From Paenibacillus yonginensis (GTDB lineage Bacteria; Bacillota; Bacilli; Paenibacillales; Paenibacillaceae): 64,000 bases of DNA. Shown piece after piece: positions 8,091 through 17,132 of the stretch. Numbering within the stretch: position 1 is the stretch's first letter; each line of letters begins with the position of its first letter. The position numbers and the translations under genes were made by a program. The notes beneath the pieces are model-generated. The model did no database searches, had not been told where the DNA came from, and saw only the letters and a program-made list of their open reading frames with translations. The DNA lies in NCBI RefSeq assembly GCF_001685395.1, contig NZ_CP014167.1:1927501-1991500 (forward strand). The letters are read 5' to 3'.

Positions 8091-10115
8091 TTAGGTTTCC
8101 TTCTCAATATGCATCATGCGCTCGGCTTCTTCCCAAGGCACGGAAAATCCGGCTCCTTTGGCGCAAAAAATCGAAGCCGACGTATACATCGGGTCCGCAT
8201 TTTTGTCATAGCAGCGGCGCGCAATAACCTCTTCTGCATTGTGGCAGACGTCATAACCGCCGAAGGTTAAGCGAAGTGATCCTTTGCCGTGCGTAAGAGC
8301 CGCAAATTCAGTCGGATAATCCAGGAAGGTCGCTACGGGAACGCGCCCTTCCAGCAGCACATAACCTTCCGTCGTGACCGGCGGCTCAAAAGTGCCGTGG
8401 GCCTGCTGGATGTCAGACAGCACCCGGCCCATCTCGTCCAGGCCGACGCGCAGCCTGAAATCATAATAAGGCTCCAACAGCACGTTGTCCGCCTTCTCGA
8501 GTCCTTGCCTTAGCGCCCGGTACACCGCTTCCCGGAAATCTCCGCCATGCGTGTGTTTATTATGCGCCCGTCCGGTCAGCAGCGTGATCCGCACATCCGT
8601 TAACGGCGAACCCGTCAGCAGACCGTGATGCTCGCGCTCATACAGATGATGCCGAATCAGATTCTGGGTGCCGACCGCCAGGTCTTCAACGTGGCAGGCA
8701 TTCACAAAGGTGATGCCGCTGCCCCGCTCACCCGGCTCCAGCTTCAAATGTACCTCGGCATAGTGGCGAAGCGGCTCGAAATGGCCATAACCCCGCACCG
8801 TACTCGCGATTGTTTCTTTATATAAAATCTCCGGTTGACCGAAAGAGAGCGTCATGCCGAAACGTTCCTTGGCCAGCTGCTCAAGCACCTCGAGCTGAAT
8901 CACGCCCATCACATGGATGTGAATCTCCTGAAGCTGCTCCTCCCACAGCACTTTGAGCGTCTGGTCTTCAGCCTCCAGCAGCCGGAAGGCCCGCAAAACG
9001 TCTTTGACGGCAAGCGCCTGATCGTAAAATACTTTGGCGGTCAAGGCAGGCACCATATCGTAGTTGCTTCGGTCCCGCAGGGCTCCCAGCCCCTGACCGG
9101 CAGCCGCTTCCGAAAGGCCGGTAACAGCGACCAATTGGCCTGCCGCTGCCTCGTCAACCGTCTTGGCTTTATGACCGGACACCAGGCGGATGTGCGTAAT
9201 TTTCTCGATCACTGTTGAAGCTGGCGTTCTCTCCCCGTCACCGGTCCGTTCTTCCTCCACACGTTCTATGCCGAGGTCCAAGTTATAAGCGATTTCGTCA
9301 CGTATGCGCAGACGGCCGCTCAACACTTTTAAATAAGTAACCCTTACCCCGTTCTCGTCGTGGCGGATTTTATACACCCGGCCGGCGAACGCCTCGGATT
9401 CCTGTGCGGCATGATCAGGCTTCAGCAGTTGATCAATTCCTTCCAGCATTTCCTGAACGCCTTCGTCCTGAAGGGCACTTCCGCTAAACAGCGGAAACAG
9501 CCGGCCGCTGTTCAGCAATTCCCCAATCGCATTCATCCAGTCGCCTGAAGAATAAGAGCCGCTCAAATAAGCTTCCAGATACCGTTCATCCCGTTCGGCC
9601 GCAAACTCCTCGAGCCGAGGGTCTGCCCCGCCGGAAAGAAGCCGAGAATCCGTACAGTCATAAACATCTGGCGTAAGCTGCCGGCGGATCTCCTCAAGCA
9701 CGCGGGATTTGTCCGCGCCCGTACGGTCCATTTTATTGATGAATAGAAAAGTGGGCACGCCGTGCTTGCGCAGCAGCTGCCAGACGGTTTCCGTATGGCC
9801 CTGGACCCCTTCGACCGCGCTGAGAATCACGACGGCACCATCCAGCACCTGAATCGCCCGCTCCATCTCCGGGGAGAAATCGACGTGTCCCGGCGTATCG
9901 ATCACCTGCAGCACGGACTGTTTGTACGGCAGGATCGCTTGATCGGCAAATACCGTTATGCCCCTGGCTTTTTCGATCTCGTGGTTGTCCAGATAAGCGT
10001 CGCGGTGATCGACCCGTCCGCGCTGTTTGATAGTCCCTGTATGAAAAAGAAGCTGCTCGGCCAATGTCGTCTTGCCCGCATCGACATGGGCGAACAGCCC
10101 GATCGTTTTGTACAT
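8091..10115 (-). CDS. TetM-like (EF-G-related) translation GTPase
   Basis: A 674-residue protein that starts MYKTIGLFAHVDAGKTT and has all GTPase motifs: AHVDAGKTT (G1), RGIT (switch I), DTPGHVDF (G3), NKMDRTG (G4) and SGSAL (G5). EF-G-like domains II-V follow. The layout matches ribosomal protection proteins such as TetM/TetO, which use GTP to release tetracycline from the ribosome. However, the domain IV tip differs: TetM has a Tyr-Ser-Pro loop, while this protein reads LTGRAHNKHTHGGDF. The C-terminus (GAGFSVPWEEAERMMHI) also departs from TetM. It may be a housekeeping or stress translation factor rather than a resistance gene. The start chosen has AAAGGAG upstream; an alternative start lies at 10160. 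The gene follows RidA with no clear terminator between them. Confidence 0.82.
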   Translation of the reverse strand: MYKTIGLFAHVDAGKTTLAEQLLFHTGTIKQRGRVDHRDAYLDNHEIEKARGITVFADQAILPYKQSVLQVIDTPGHVDFSPEMERAIQVLDGAVVILSAVEGVQGHTETVWQLLRKHGVPTFLFINKMDRTGADKSRVLEEIRRQLTPDVYDCTDSRLLSGGADPRLEEFAAERDERYLEAYLSGSYSSGDWMNAIGELLNSGRLFPLFSGSALQDEGVQEMLEGIDQLLKPDHAAQESEAFAGRVYKIRHDENGVRVTYLKVLSGRLRIRDEIAYNLDLGIERVEEERTGDGERTPASTVIEKITHIRLVSGHKAKTVDEAAAGQLVAVTGLSEAAAGQGLGALRDRSNYDMVPALTAKVFYDQALAVKDVLRAFRLLEAEDQTLKVLWEEQLQEIHIHVMGVIQLEVLEQLAKERFGMTLSFGQPEILYKETIASTVRGYGHFEPLRHYAEVHLKLEPGERGSGITFVNACHVEDLAVGTQNLIRHHLYEREHHGLLTGSPLTDVRITLLTGRAHNKHTHGGDFREAVYRALRQGLEKADNVLLEPYYDFRLRVGLDEMGRVLSDIQQAHGTFEPPVTTEGYVLLEGRVPVATFLDYPTEFAALTHGKGSLRLTFGGYDVCHNAEEVIARRCYDKNADPMYTSASIFCAKGAGFSVPWEEAERMMHIEKET

Positions 10116-10218
10116 AGGTTGTCCCGCTCCTTTGGTCATGCTATCGCCTACTTGCCGCATCTCTCATGATAGCAGATTTGGGGGCCGCGGGATAAGGGGG
10201 AAACAAAGTTTCCGGCTG

Positions 10219-10677
10219 CTAGATTTCCACAATCAGTTCAATTTCTACGGGCGTATCGAAGGGCAGCTCGTTGGCCGAAATTGCGGACCGGGCATGCCTG
10301 CCTTTGTCCCCGAATACCTCAACCAGCAAATCCGATGCCCCGTTGATGACGAACGGCTGCTCCACGAACCCGTCAGCCGAGTTGACGAAAGCCAGCATCT
10401 TGACGACCTGTTTGATCCGGTCTAGTTCGCCAAGATGTTCTTTGAGCGCCGACAGGATATTGATCATGACCTGTCGGGACGCATCGTAGCCCTGTTCTAT
10501 CGTCAGGTCACGACCAAGCTTGCCTGTGTATTTGAGCACCCCGCCGACCCGGCAGTCGTTGCCCGACGTATAAACCAAATTGCCTGCCGTTTTGACCGGC
10601 ACGTAAGTTGCAACGGGGGTTGGAACCTTCTCCAGGGTGATTCCTAGCTGATTGATTCTATCTTCAATCGTGGGCAT
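10219..10677 (-). CDS. RidA/YjgF family enamine/imine deaminase
   Basis: A 152-residue protein of the RidA fold (VYTSGNDCRVGGVLKYTGKL, then VVKMLAFVNSADGF and GRHARSAISANELPFD). It belongs to the slightly longer YjgF-like subgroup rather than the 125-residue canonical form. Canonical RidA hydrolyses reactive 2-aminoacrylate-type enamines released by PLP enzymes; the ARSAI arginine corresponds in position to the catalytic Arg. It is the last gene of the block, 17 bases behind an M20 hydrolase and close to a PLP lyase/racemase-like gene. That fits clean-up of an enamine made in the same pathway (inference). The ATG at 10677 has GAGGAG behind a good spacer. Confidence 0.88.
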   Translation of the reverse strand: MPTIEDRINQLGITLEKVPTPVATYVPVKTAGNLVYTSGNDCRVGGVLKYTGKLGRDLTIEQGYDASRQVMINILSALKEHLGELDRIKQVVKMLAFVNSADGFVEQPFVINGASDLLVEVFGDKGRHARSAISANELPFDTPVEIELIVEI

Positions 10678-10694
10678 GTTATCTTTCTCCTCTC

Positions 10695-11885
10695 CTATTC
10701 CCTTTCAACATTCATCAAAAAGTCGACTAAAATCCGGGCAGCCTGCGTTACTTCTTCCAGATCAACCCATTCGTCTTCCGTGTGCGCCTGGGCAATGCTG
10801 CCCGGACCAAATACAATTGAAGGAATGCCTGCCCGCGCCAGCTTGCTTGCATCGCTTCCGTAAGGGGCCCCCAGAATTCCGGCCCCTTTGCGCTGCATTT
10901 GTATCCTTTCAAGCAGCCGTTCGACGCATGGTGAATCGGCCGGAGTATCCAGGGCGTAATCCGTCAGAAACGGTTCCCTAACGTCGAGGCGCAGTCCGGG
11001 TATGCCGGCGGCGGCTTCGAGCAGCTTCGATTTGATGCCCCGGTAAGCTTCGAGCGGCTCCTCCCCCGGAACCGTCCGGCGGTCCAGCGTAAGGCGGCAT
11101 AAATCCGGCACGGTATTGGGCGCCGCTCCGCCCCGAATCATGCTGATGCAGTGCGTCGGCGGGCCTGTCAGCGGGTGTGCCAGCGCCGGATAGGTTTCCC
11201 GTTCCAGCTTCTGCAGAACCTCAACAACCTGAAAGGCGCGTTCTATCGCGTTGTCCGCCAATCCCGGATTCGAGCTGTGCCCTGCCGTCCCCTGAACGTC
11301 GATGTGAAATCGCACGCAGCCTTTATGAGCGGCGATGATGTTCAGGCTTGTCGGTTCGCCGACAATCGCCAGTTCATACCGGGCAGCTTCGCCAGCGGCA
11401 AAGTCCGCCAATGCGGAAACACCTTTGTAGCCGATCTCTTCATCCACAACCGCTGCCAATGCAACGGACAGTGAAGGAACCAGCTCATTCGCAACCAGCG
11501 TTTCCATCGCTACCAGCATAGCGGCGAGCGAAGCTTTTGTATCACAGGCTCCGCGGCCGTAAAGTCTCCCGTCCCGGATTTCCCCTGCAAAAGGCGGGAC
11601 CGTCATCCCCTGGATCTGAACGGTATCCATATGGGCTTCCAGCAGAATCCTTGACTTTCGGTCCCTGCCCTCCAGCAAACCAAACACATTAGACCTGTCT
11701 GCTTCCACAGGCTGGTCAACAGCCTGCAAACCCAGCCGGCTCAAGAAGCGTTTGACGTACGAAGCCACCTCCCGCTCCCCGACGCCGTCCTCAAAACCTG
11801 GGTTTATGCTTGGAATCCCCACCAGCTCCTGCAGCACCTCCGCGACTCTCTCGGGATGCGGCAATTTGGAGTAATCTTGGGTCAT
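10695..11885 (-). CDS. M20 family metallohydrolase (ArgE/DapE-like N-acyl amino acid deacylase)
   Basis: A 396-residue M20 peptidase. The two-zinc site is intact: EAHMDTVQ (H85, D87), GRGACDTKASL (D115), VDEEIGYKG (catalytic E149, metal E150), GEPTSLN, and a late His in AQAHTEDEW. The dimerisation domain has GTAGHSSNP. ArgE/DapE relatives remove acetyl or succinyl groups from amino acids in the cytoplasm. Nothing nearby belongs to arginine or lysine synthesis. The gene sits between a D-threonine-aldolase-like enzyme and RidA in a sugar-transport block, so a catabolic role on an N-acylated amino acid or amino sugar is more likely (inference). The start has GGAGGCGAA. Confidence 0.88.
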   Translation of the reverse strand: MTQDYSKLPHPERVAEVLQELVGIPSINPGFEDGVGEREVASYVKRFLSRLGLQAVDQPVEADRSNVFGLLEGRDRKSRILLEAHMDTVQIQGMTVPPFAGEIRDGRLYGRGACDTKASLAAMLVAMETLVANELVPSLSVALAAVVDEEIGYKGVSALADFAAGEAARYELAIVGEPTSLNIIAAHKGCVRFHIDVQGTAGHSSNPGLADNAIERAFQVVEVLQKLERETYPALAHPLTGPPTHCISMIRGGAAPNTVPDLCRLTLDRRTVPGEEPLEAYRGIKSKLLEAAAGIPGLRLDVREPFLTDYALDTPADSPCVERLLERIQMQRKGAGILGAPYGSDASKLARAGIPSIVFGPGSIAQAHTEDEWVDLEEVTQAARILVDFLMNVERE

Positions 11886-11919
11886 GAAATATTCGCCTCC
11901 CTGGTGTTGGTTGATCTAT

Positions 11920-13011
11920 TTAATAATTGCAGCCTCTTGCATCAATGCTGATAACTTCGACCGCCTGTCCCTTGCGAACCCCTTGAATTTCGTTATACAA
12001 ATTAGGAATGATACAGGAGTGATTGGGGATGATTTCAATTTGTTCCCCGATTTCGAGCCGTTCCGTCAGAGGATCAAATTTCAGGAAGCCATGTTCCTCG
12101 TTTAATCCGGTTATTTCAATGCCCGGACGTCCGACAACAATGCCGAATCCCGATCGTCCATGCGCCTTGTCGCTGGTCAGCGTTTTGGTGCCGGCGTCGA
12201 TCGTGGCCAGCCCCGGCAGCGGCGTGCTGATGACCGTGGCCAGGACGCGCAGCGCGCAATCCTCCTCCGCAGCCAACCCCATGCCAATCCCGCTGGCGTC
12301 AAAAAATACATAGTTGCCGGCCCGAACCTCCGTTACTCCCTGCAAATGCTTGCAAAACAAAGCCGAGGGCGATGAGCCGCTGCTGACGATGTCTACCGGC
12401 ACGCCGTAAGCCTTCATCAGGTCCACCGTCTTCCGAAGCAGCGCTGCTTCTTCCCGGACCGCATCGATAAACCCCTGGCTTGTCGTATGCTGGTAGATCG
12501 TACCGGCATAATTCATGACTCCCTCGACTTGGATCCCTTCCATGGCGTGAACCGACCTGGCGAAACCTGCGGCATCTTCACCCGGCTGACGCCCGCCGCG
12601 ATGCAGGCCTCCGTCCACCTCGACCAGCACCCGCACCGGTTTGCCGCTTTCCCTGCCTACGCGGGACAAGCCCTCTGCTCCGATAAAGCTGTCCACGGTT
12701 GTAAGCAAATCCGACTGCCGGTGAAGTTCGGCGAATCGCCGCAGGTTGACTTCGCCGACCAGCGAATAGGCGATCAATATATTGGGGATTCCGGCATTGA
12801 CGAACACCTCCGCTTCGGACAATTTGGCAGCCGTGATGCCGATGGCTCCAGCTACCAGCTGTTTGGCGGCGATCTGGACCGATTTGGAAGATTTGATATG
12901 CGGCCGGTGGCGGATACCGTGCTGCTTCAGTTTCTCCGCCATCGATTTAATATTGCGTTCGACGATATCCAGATCAATGATCGGCTGAGGCGTAATCCAG
13001 CCTTCGTACAT
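11920..13011 (-). CDS. D-threonine aldolase / D-serine dehydratase-like PLP enzyme (alanine racemase fold)
   Basis: A 363-residue fold-type III PLP protein. RPHIKSSKS places the Schiff-base lysine at K40. VLVEVDGGLHRGG and NYAGTIY form the phosphate and ring-binding barrel parts. Near the C-terminus PNHSC (H331, C333) matches the His-x-Cys metal site of D-threonine aldolase and eukaryotic-type D-serine dehydratase. Such enzymes cleave D-3-hydroxy amino acids to glycine plus aldehyde, or dehydrate D-serine to pyruvate via an enamine. It lies between the glycoside hydrolase and the M20 gene, 19 bases from the hydrolase stop. Start ATG with GGAGGGA. The exact reaction cannot be told from sequence alone. 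Confidence 0.87.
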   Translation of the reverse strand: MYEGWITPQPIIDLDIVERNIKSMAEKLKQHGIRHRPHIKSSKSVQIAAKQLVAGAIGITAAKLSEAEVFVNAGIPNILIAYSLVGEVNLRRFAELHRQSDLLTTVDSFIGAEGLSRVGRESGKPVRVLVEVDGGLHRGGRQPGEDAAGFARSVHAMEGIQVEGVMNYAGTIYQHTTSQGFIDAVREEAALLRKTVDLMKAYGVPVDIVSSGSSPSALFCKHLQGVTEVRAGNYVFFDASGIGMGLAAEEDCALRVLATVISTPLPGLATIDAGTKTLTSDKAHGRSGFGIVVGRPGIEITGLNEEHGFLKFDPLTERLEIGEQIEIIPNHSCIIPNLYNEIQGVRKGQAVEVISIDARGCNY

Positions 13012-13030
13012 TGCTTATCCCTCCTTAAGG

Positions 13031-16000
13031 CTAAAAGATCGTTGTGACATCCAGATTCCGGTAGGACGCCATTAGCCGGCCAGCGGCATCCGTCGAAAAT
13101 AAAAAGGAGCGTTCCCGTTCCAGAACAAAGCGGTAACTTAAACCGTTGTCCAGATTCTGGACTTCGATTTCCGCCTCCCGGCCGTATTCCGAAACAAACG
13201 TGAACAAGTAACCTTGTTTATAACGCTGCAAAGACCCGAATACCCCGGACAAATCCCCGCCTTTGATCCAGCGCAGGTTGCCACCGCTCCCCGTTTGGGC
13301 AATAACCTGCGAATACAAGGCCGCTACGGGTTCGGTCCGTTCATTTAGCTCGACCGGCAGCGGGGACCAGATCAGCCGGCCCTTCCCAGCTTCGTAAGCA
13401 TAGACCTTTTCCGTTTCGGCTTCCGTAGGGCCGGCCGAGTCCAGAACGCGTTCAGTCGAAACTTCGCCGATCCGCTTCTGGCCGAAGGACACTTTAAAGC
13501 GTTGTCCGTTCACGGCCAGGATCTCTTCGCGGACTACATTGGCCAGACGGCGCGGGCCGGTGAGCCGGCTCAGACGATCCGTTGATTTCCAGTACGAGTC
13601 TAATCCAAGAGGTCCCGTAAACAAAAGGGTCCCTCCGTTATTTTCGATGTGCTCTATTAATTGCTGCAGCGCTTCATCGCTGAAGTTGTGCGGGCTCGGT
13701 ACGATAATCAGCTTGGGGGCCCAGTCGGAAAGCGATTCGAGCTGGTATTCCCCAAGCCCGCGGAACGGAACCTTCAGCTCGTAGGCCAGCACTCTTGCCG
13801 CCTTAGCCGTAGCTTCACAAGCGAAACGCCGGTTCGAAAAATCGTTGCTGTAAGGGAACACGACAGCAATCTCCTCCATGGACCGCTCTTCGAACAAACC
13901 GCCGGCCGCTTTCATGAAAGCGCCAAAATCATAAGATACGTCTGCTTCCGGCTTCTCCGTCCCGTCAGCCCGGAGAGCGCCGATGTTCGATTCATTTACG
14001 TTGTTCATGAAATAATTCGTGTTCCACAGCCACTGCACCGCTCCCGCCCCCCCGGTGCCAAAAGCATAAGCGTATTTCCGTTCCAAAATGCTGCGAAGTT
14101 CGGCTTCGCTTCGTTTGGCGCGGTTATCGGGCAGCTCCAGATACATAATGCCCGTTTCCTGTACCAGCAGGGGTTTGTCAGGCGCTTTGGCGAATACGCT
14201 GTCCCAGACGAGCTGATCGTTCAGCCACCAGGTATGCACGGTGGTATAATCCACTTCCCCGGCATAAAAGAACGGGGATGGCCGCGGGCCTCTGCCCAGC
14301 GCTTCGTCCTGTCCGACCGTAACGAGGTGATCCGGAACAATTTCGTCCAGGGCCTGCTTCAGCTCGCGGATCCAGCGGTTGTGCATATCCATGGTGAACA
14401 GCGTGTAATCGAGCCAGCGGTTGTTTTTGCGGGGCAGCCGCATATTTTCAATATCAAAGCTGATTTCTTCCGGCTCCGGCGCTTCGATCGATTCAAAATC
14501 GGGCAGCTCATCGGCGGTCATGTTCCAACTGTCCTGAAGCCGTCCGATCTCTCCGTGGCGCTGCTTCAGCCAATCCCGGAAAGCAGCCCGCTCATAGTTG
14601 TCGCCGCTGCTGCGCGGGCCGGCAAAAATGCGTTTCGGATCAAACATGGAGGGTTCATTGATGAAATCCCAGTTGACGTTGGTCGTGTCTTTGTGCCGCT
14701 GTACTATGGCCAGCAGAAATCTTTTTTGCGCCTCCAGGCTTCTGGGATCCAGATAAGGATTCTCCCCTTCCCACGCCTCCGGGGTGAAAGCAAAAAATGT
14801 AAAGGTCACTTCAAGCCCCCAGCGTTTGGCCGTCAGGATAAAAGCGTCAATCGCGCGCAGCACTTCCTCGGAAACGTGCCCGTCCGCGAACATTATCTGG
14901 CGCCACGCGGTCCACAGGCCGGTGCGCAGCCAATTGATGCCGGCCTTGCTCATCGCGGCCATGTCCTCGTTCCAGAGCCCAGGATTGGGCAGAAACAGGA
15001 ATTTGCGCGAGACATCTGAGGTCATGTAGGTCATGCCGACAACCGGCAGAGGACTTCCATTTTTGATGAAATAATCCTTCCCCCGTCTCAGCGGCTCGCC
15101 TTCCCGCAGCAATTCGCCGTCCCAGCCCCAAAAACCCTGCCGCAAAATCCGGCGTTCGCCTTGGGCCGACACGCCTTTCGCCGTGAGGGAATACAAGCCG
15201 GGCTCCAGCTCCAGAGGAATCGTCAGCATTTCATAAGTCGCCCCAGGCCCGGCTTCCAGCCGGAGTTCGGCAGACCAGAGGGTTTCCGGCCGGTCCGCCC
15301 GCCTCAGCTCGATGGCAAAACGCCACGGAACCTTTGGCTGATGCGTCTTCCCTCCTGCCCGGCGTATCCGCTGCAGTTGAAGCCTCAAACCCGCGCGTTC
15401 GCCCGGCTGATAGGAGGCATAAGTGGGCTTGAGCCACATCTCCGTTACGCCTGCCGCGCAGAAATCGGCCCATTCGATCAGCGCAGCTGCTCCCTCCGCA
15501 GTCCAAAATGCTCTATCGAGCGTTTGGTTGATCAGCACCCATCTTCCGCCCGAAAAATCCCCGTTTGTATGCTCCATCAATACCGCAGGAGCTGCGACCT
15601 CCCGCCCTTCGGCGGAGATCCCTTTCAGCAGCGGATAAATCCGCGCATCCATCGGACCGTTCGAGCCGCTTTCCGCAGGAATGTCCCTATGCTTCGAAAC
15701 ATGCAGCACAAGCCCATAGGTCGGAGCTACCTTAAACAAGTTGTCTTGTCCGGTTAACAGCGGAATATCGCCGTTGCCCTCCAGCCGCTCGATGGGTGAC
15801 GGATCTACCGGAAGGGCTTCGTGAATCAGGAGCTGCTGATGATAAGCCGTCATCCCGCCAAGCTCCTTCCAAGCCTTTCCCGATCCTTCAACCGGGATCT
15901 TGAAGGGAGCTCCCCCCGCCAGGACCAGCCCCCCTCCCCTGCGCAAAAAGGCAAGCAGCGGCTCCCACGCCTTTTTCGGAAAATAGGGGCCGTGCAAAAA

Positions 16001-16153
16001 AATCAGGCTTTCGGTTCGTTCATCAGCAAGCGCGCCGCTTAACCCGTCCGCATCAACTAACGTCATTTGCGCGGACAGAACCTGAATAATCTCCTCCGTA
16101 GGTCTTTCCCCCGCGTACGGAAAATGAGGATCATAAAAGATGAGATGTTTCAT
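13031..16153 (-). CDS. large clan GH-A glycoside hydrolase (beta-galactosidase GH42-like)
   Basis: A 1040-residue protein without signal peptide, so cytoplasmic. The first 220 or so residues look like a glutamine-amidotransferase-like fold (FLRRGGGLVLAGGAPF). A beta-sandwich comes next (TYASYQPGERAGLRLQL). A TIM barrel then follows, with the two clan GH-A glutamates visible: NWDFINEPS (acid/base E500) and LLVQETGIMY (nucleophile E666). A second Rossmann-like region of the trimerisation type (LIIVPSPHNFSDEALQQLI) and a small C-terminal beta domain complete it. It is longer than standard GH42 (about 680). It sits directly after two ABC sugar permeases, so it likely cleaves the imported glycoside. 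Substrate unknown. The ATG at 16151-16153 follows TAGGAGG. Confidence 0.82.
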   Translation of the reverse strand: MKHLIFYDPHFPYAGERPTEEIIQVLSAQMTLVDADGLSGALADERTESLIFLHGPYFPKKAWEPLLAFLRRGGGLVLAGGAPFKIPVEGSGKAWKELGGMTAYHQQLLIHEALPVDPSPIERLEGNGDIPLLTGQDNLFKVAPTYGLVLHVSKHRDIPAESGSNGPMDARIYPLLKGISAEGREVAAPAVLMEHTNGDFSGGRWVLINQTLDRAFWTAEGAAALIEWADFCAAGVTEMWLKPTYASYQPGERAGLRLQLQRIRRAGGKTHQPKVPWRFAIELRRADRPETLWSAELRLEAGPGATYEMLTIPLELEPGLYSLTAKGVSAQGERRILRQGFWGWDGELLREGEPLRRGKDYFIKNGSPLPVVGMTYMTSDVSRKFLFLPNPGLWNEDMAAMSKAGINWLRTGLWTAWRQIMFADGHVSEEVLRAIDAFILTAKRWGLEVTFTFFAFTPEAWEGENPYLDPRSLEAQKRFLLAIVQRHKDTTNVNWDFINEPSMFDPKRIFAGPRSSGDNYERAAFRDWLKQRHGEIGRLQDSWNMTADELPDFESIEAPEPEEISFDIENMRLPRKNNRWLDYTLFTMDMHNRWIRELKQALDEIVPDHLVTVGQDEALGRGPRPSPFFYAGEVDYTTVHTWWLNDQLVWDSVFAKAPDKPLLVQETGIMYLELPDNRAKRSEAELRSILERKYAYAFGTGGAGAVQWLWNTNYFMNNVNESNIGALRADGTEKPEADVSYDFGAFMKAAGGLFEERSMEEIAVVFPYSNDFSNRRFACEATAKAARVLAYELKVPFRGLGEYQLESLSDWAPKLIIVPSPHNFSDEALQQLIEHIENNGGTLLFTGPLGLDSYWKSTDRLSRLTGPRRLANVVREEILAVNGQRFKVSFGQKRIGEVSTERVLDSAGPTEAETEKVYAYEAGKGRLIWSPLPVELNERTEPVAALYSQVIAQTGSGGNLRWIKGGDLSGVFGSLQRYKQGYLFTFVSEYGREAEIEVQNLDNGLSYRFVLERERSFLFSTDAAGRLMASYRNLDVTTIF

Positions 16154-16223
16154 ATTTCCTCCTAACGATGTTGGTTGCCGCAAGGACCGGATCCCTTGTT
16201 TGTTCCTTTCAGATCACCGGCAT

Positions 16224-17117
16224 TTAGCCTTTCACGGCTCCCGCCACCATTCCTTTCATAATTTGTTCCTGAAAGATCAGGAAGACGATAATCGTCGGCA
16301 GAACAGACATGGCCATCGCGGACATGGTCAGCGCATAATCCGTTCCGAAGCCGTCGGAGAAGATGGATAAGCTGAGCGGGATCGTTTTGAGGGACTGCTT
16401 ATTGATGAACACAAGCGCAAAAGCAAAGTCGTTCCAGTAGCGCAGAAAACCCAAAATCGCTACGGTGGACAAAGCCGGCAGTGTCAGCGGGAGCATCATC
16501 CTTAAGAAAATGCCCCAATAGCCTACCCCGTCTACAATCGCGGCCTCTTCGATCTCCTTGGGAATCGTGGACATATACGCCGCGATCACAAAGATGGCGA
16601 CAGGAAGCTCGAAGCAGGCATAGGGCAAAATCAATGCCCAATAAGTGTTGAGGATCCCGACATTTTTCATCATGATAAACAACGGAACCAGCGTGCTGTG
16701 GATCGGGATAAGCATGCCGACCACGAACAGTCCCGTCAAAGGACCCCGAAGGCGAAAGGAGAATCGGGACAGCACGTAAGCGGTAAGAGCCCCCAAGAAC
16801 AAAGTCAGGATAATGGCCGTAAAGGTTACGATGCTGGAATTGACCATGGCCCTGCCCATATCGGAAAGCTCCCAGGCGCGTTTGAAATTGCTGAACGCCC
16901 AGGCCTGGGGCAGAGCAAACGGATGCTCGTAGAATTCCTGGTTGGTTTTAAAGGCGCTGATGAATAACCAGTAAAGCGGGTAAAGGGTCACCAGGGCGTA
17001 ACCCAGCATCAACAAATTTACGAGGTAGCCGATGCTTGTTACAAGCAAAGAGCTTCCCTCGTTTCCCTTGGGACGGAACAACCCGGGTTTCGGGTTGGAT
17101 AACGCGGATTGCGGCAA
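16224..17117 (-). CDS. CUT1 ABC sugar transporter permease (MalG/LacG type)
   Basis: A 297-residue permease with six predicted membrane helices and the cytoplasmic EAA loop EEAAIVDGVGYWGIFLRMML that docks the ATPase. Its C-terminus, QIMKGMVAGAVKG, is typical of MalG-type partners. It begins with TTG (17115-17117) behind GGAGGAGGAACA, 15 bases from the preceding permease. With the MalF-like gene it forms the membrane channel for an oligosaccharide. No ATPase gene is nearby, which is usual for Bacillota CUT1 systems that share an MsmX-type ATPase. Confidence 0.93.
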   Translation of the reverse strand: MPQSALSNPKPGLFRPKGNEGSSLLVTSIGYLVNLLMLGYALVTLYPLYWLFISAFKTNQEFYEHPFALPQAWAFSNFKRAWELSDMGRAMVNSSIVTFTAIILTLFLGALTAYVLSRFSFRLRGPLTGLFVVGMLIPIHSTLVPLFIMMKNVGILNTYWALILPYACFELPVAIFVIAAYMSTIPKEIEEAAIVDGVGYWGIFLRMMLPLTLPALSTVAILGFLRYWNDFAFALVFINKQSLKTIPLSLSIFSDGFGTDYALTMSAMAMSVLPTIIVFLIFQEQIMKGMVAGAVKG

Positions 17118-17132
17118 TGTTCCTCCTCCTTC

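Noticed and set aside
13661..15019. Plus-strand open frame (452 codons) inside the glycoside hydrolase
   Set aside because: Antisense shadow of a complete hydrolase gene; its translation is Arg/Pro/Gln-rich without a known fold.
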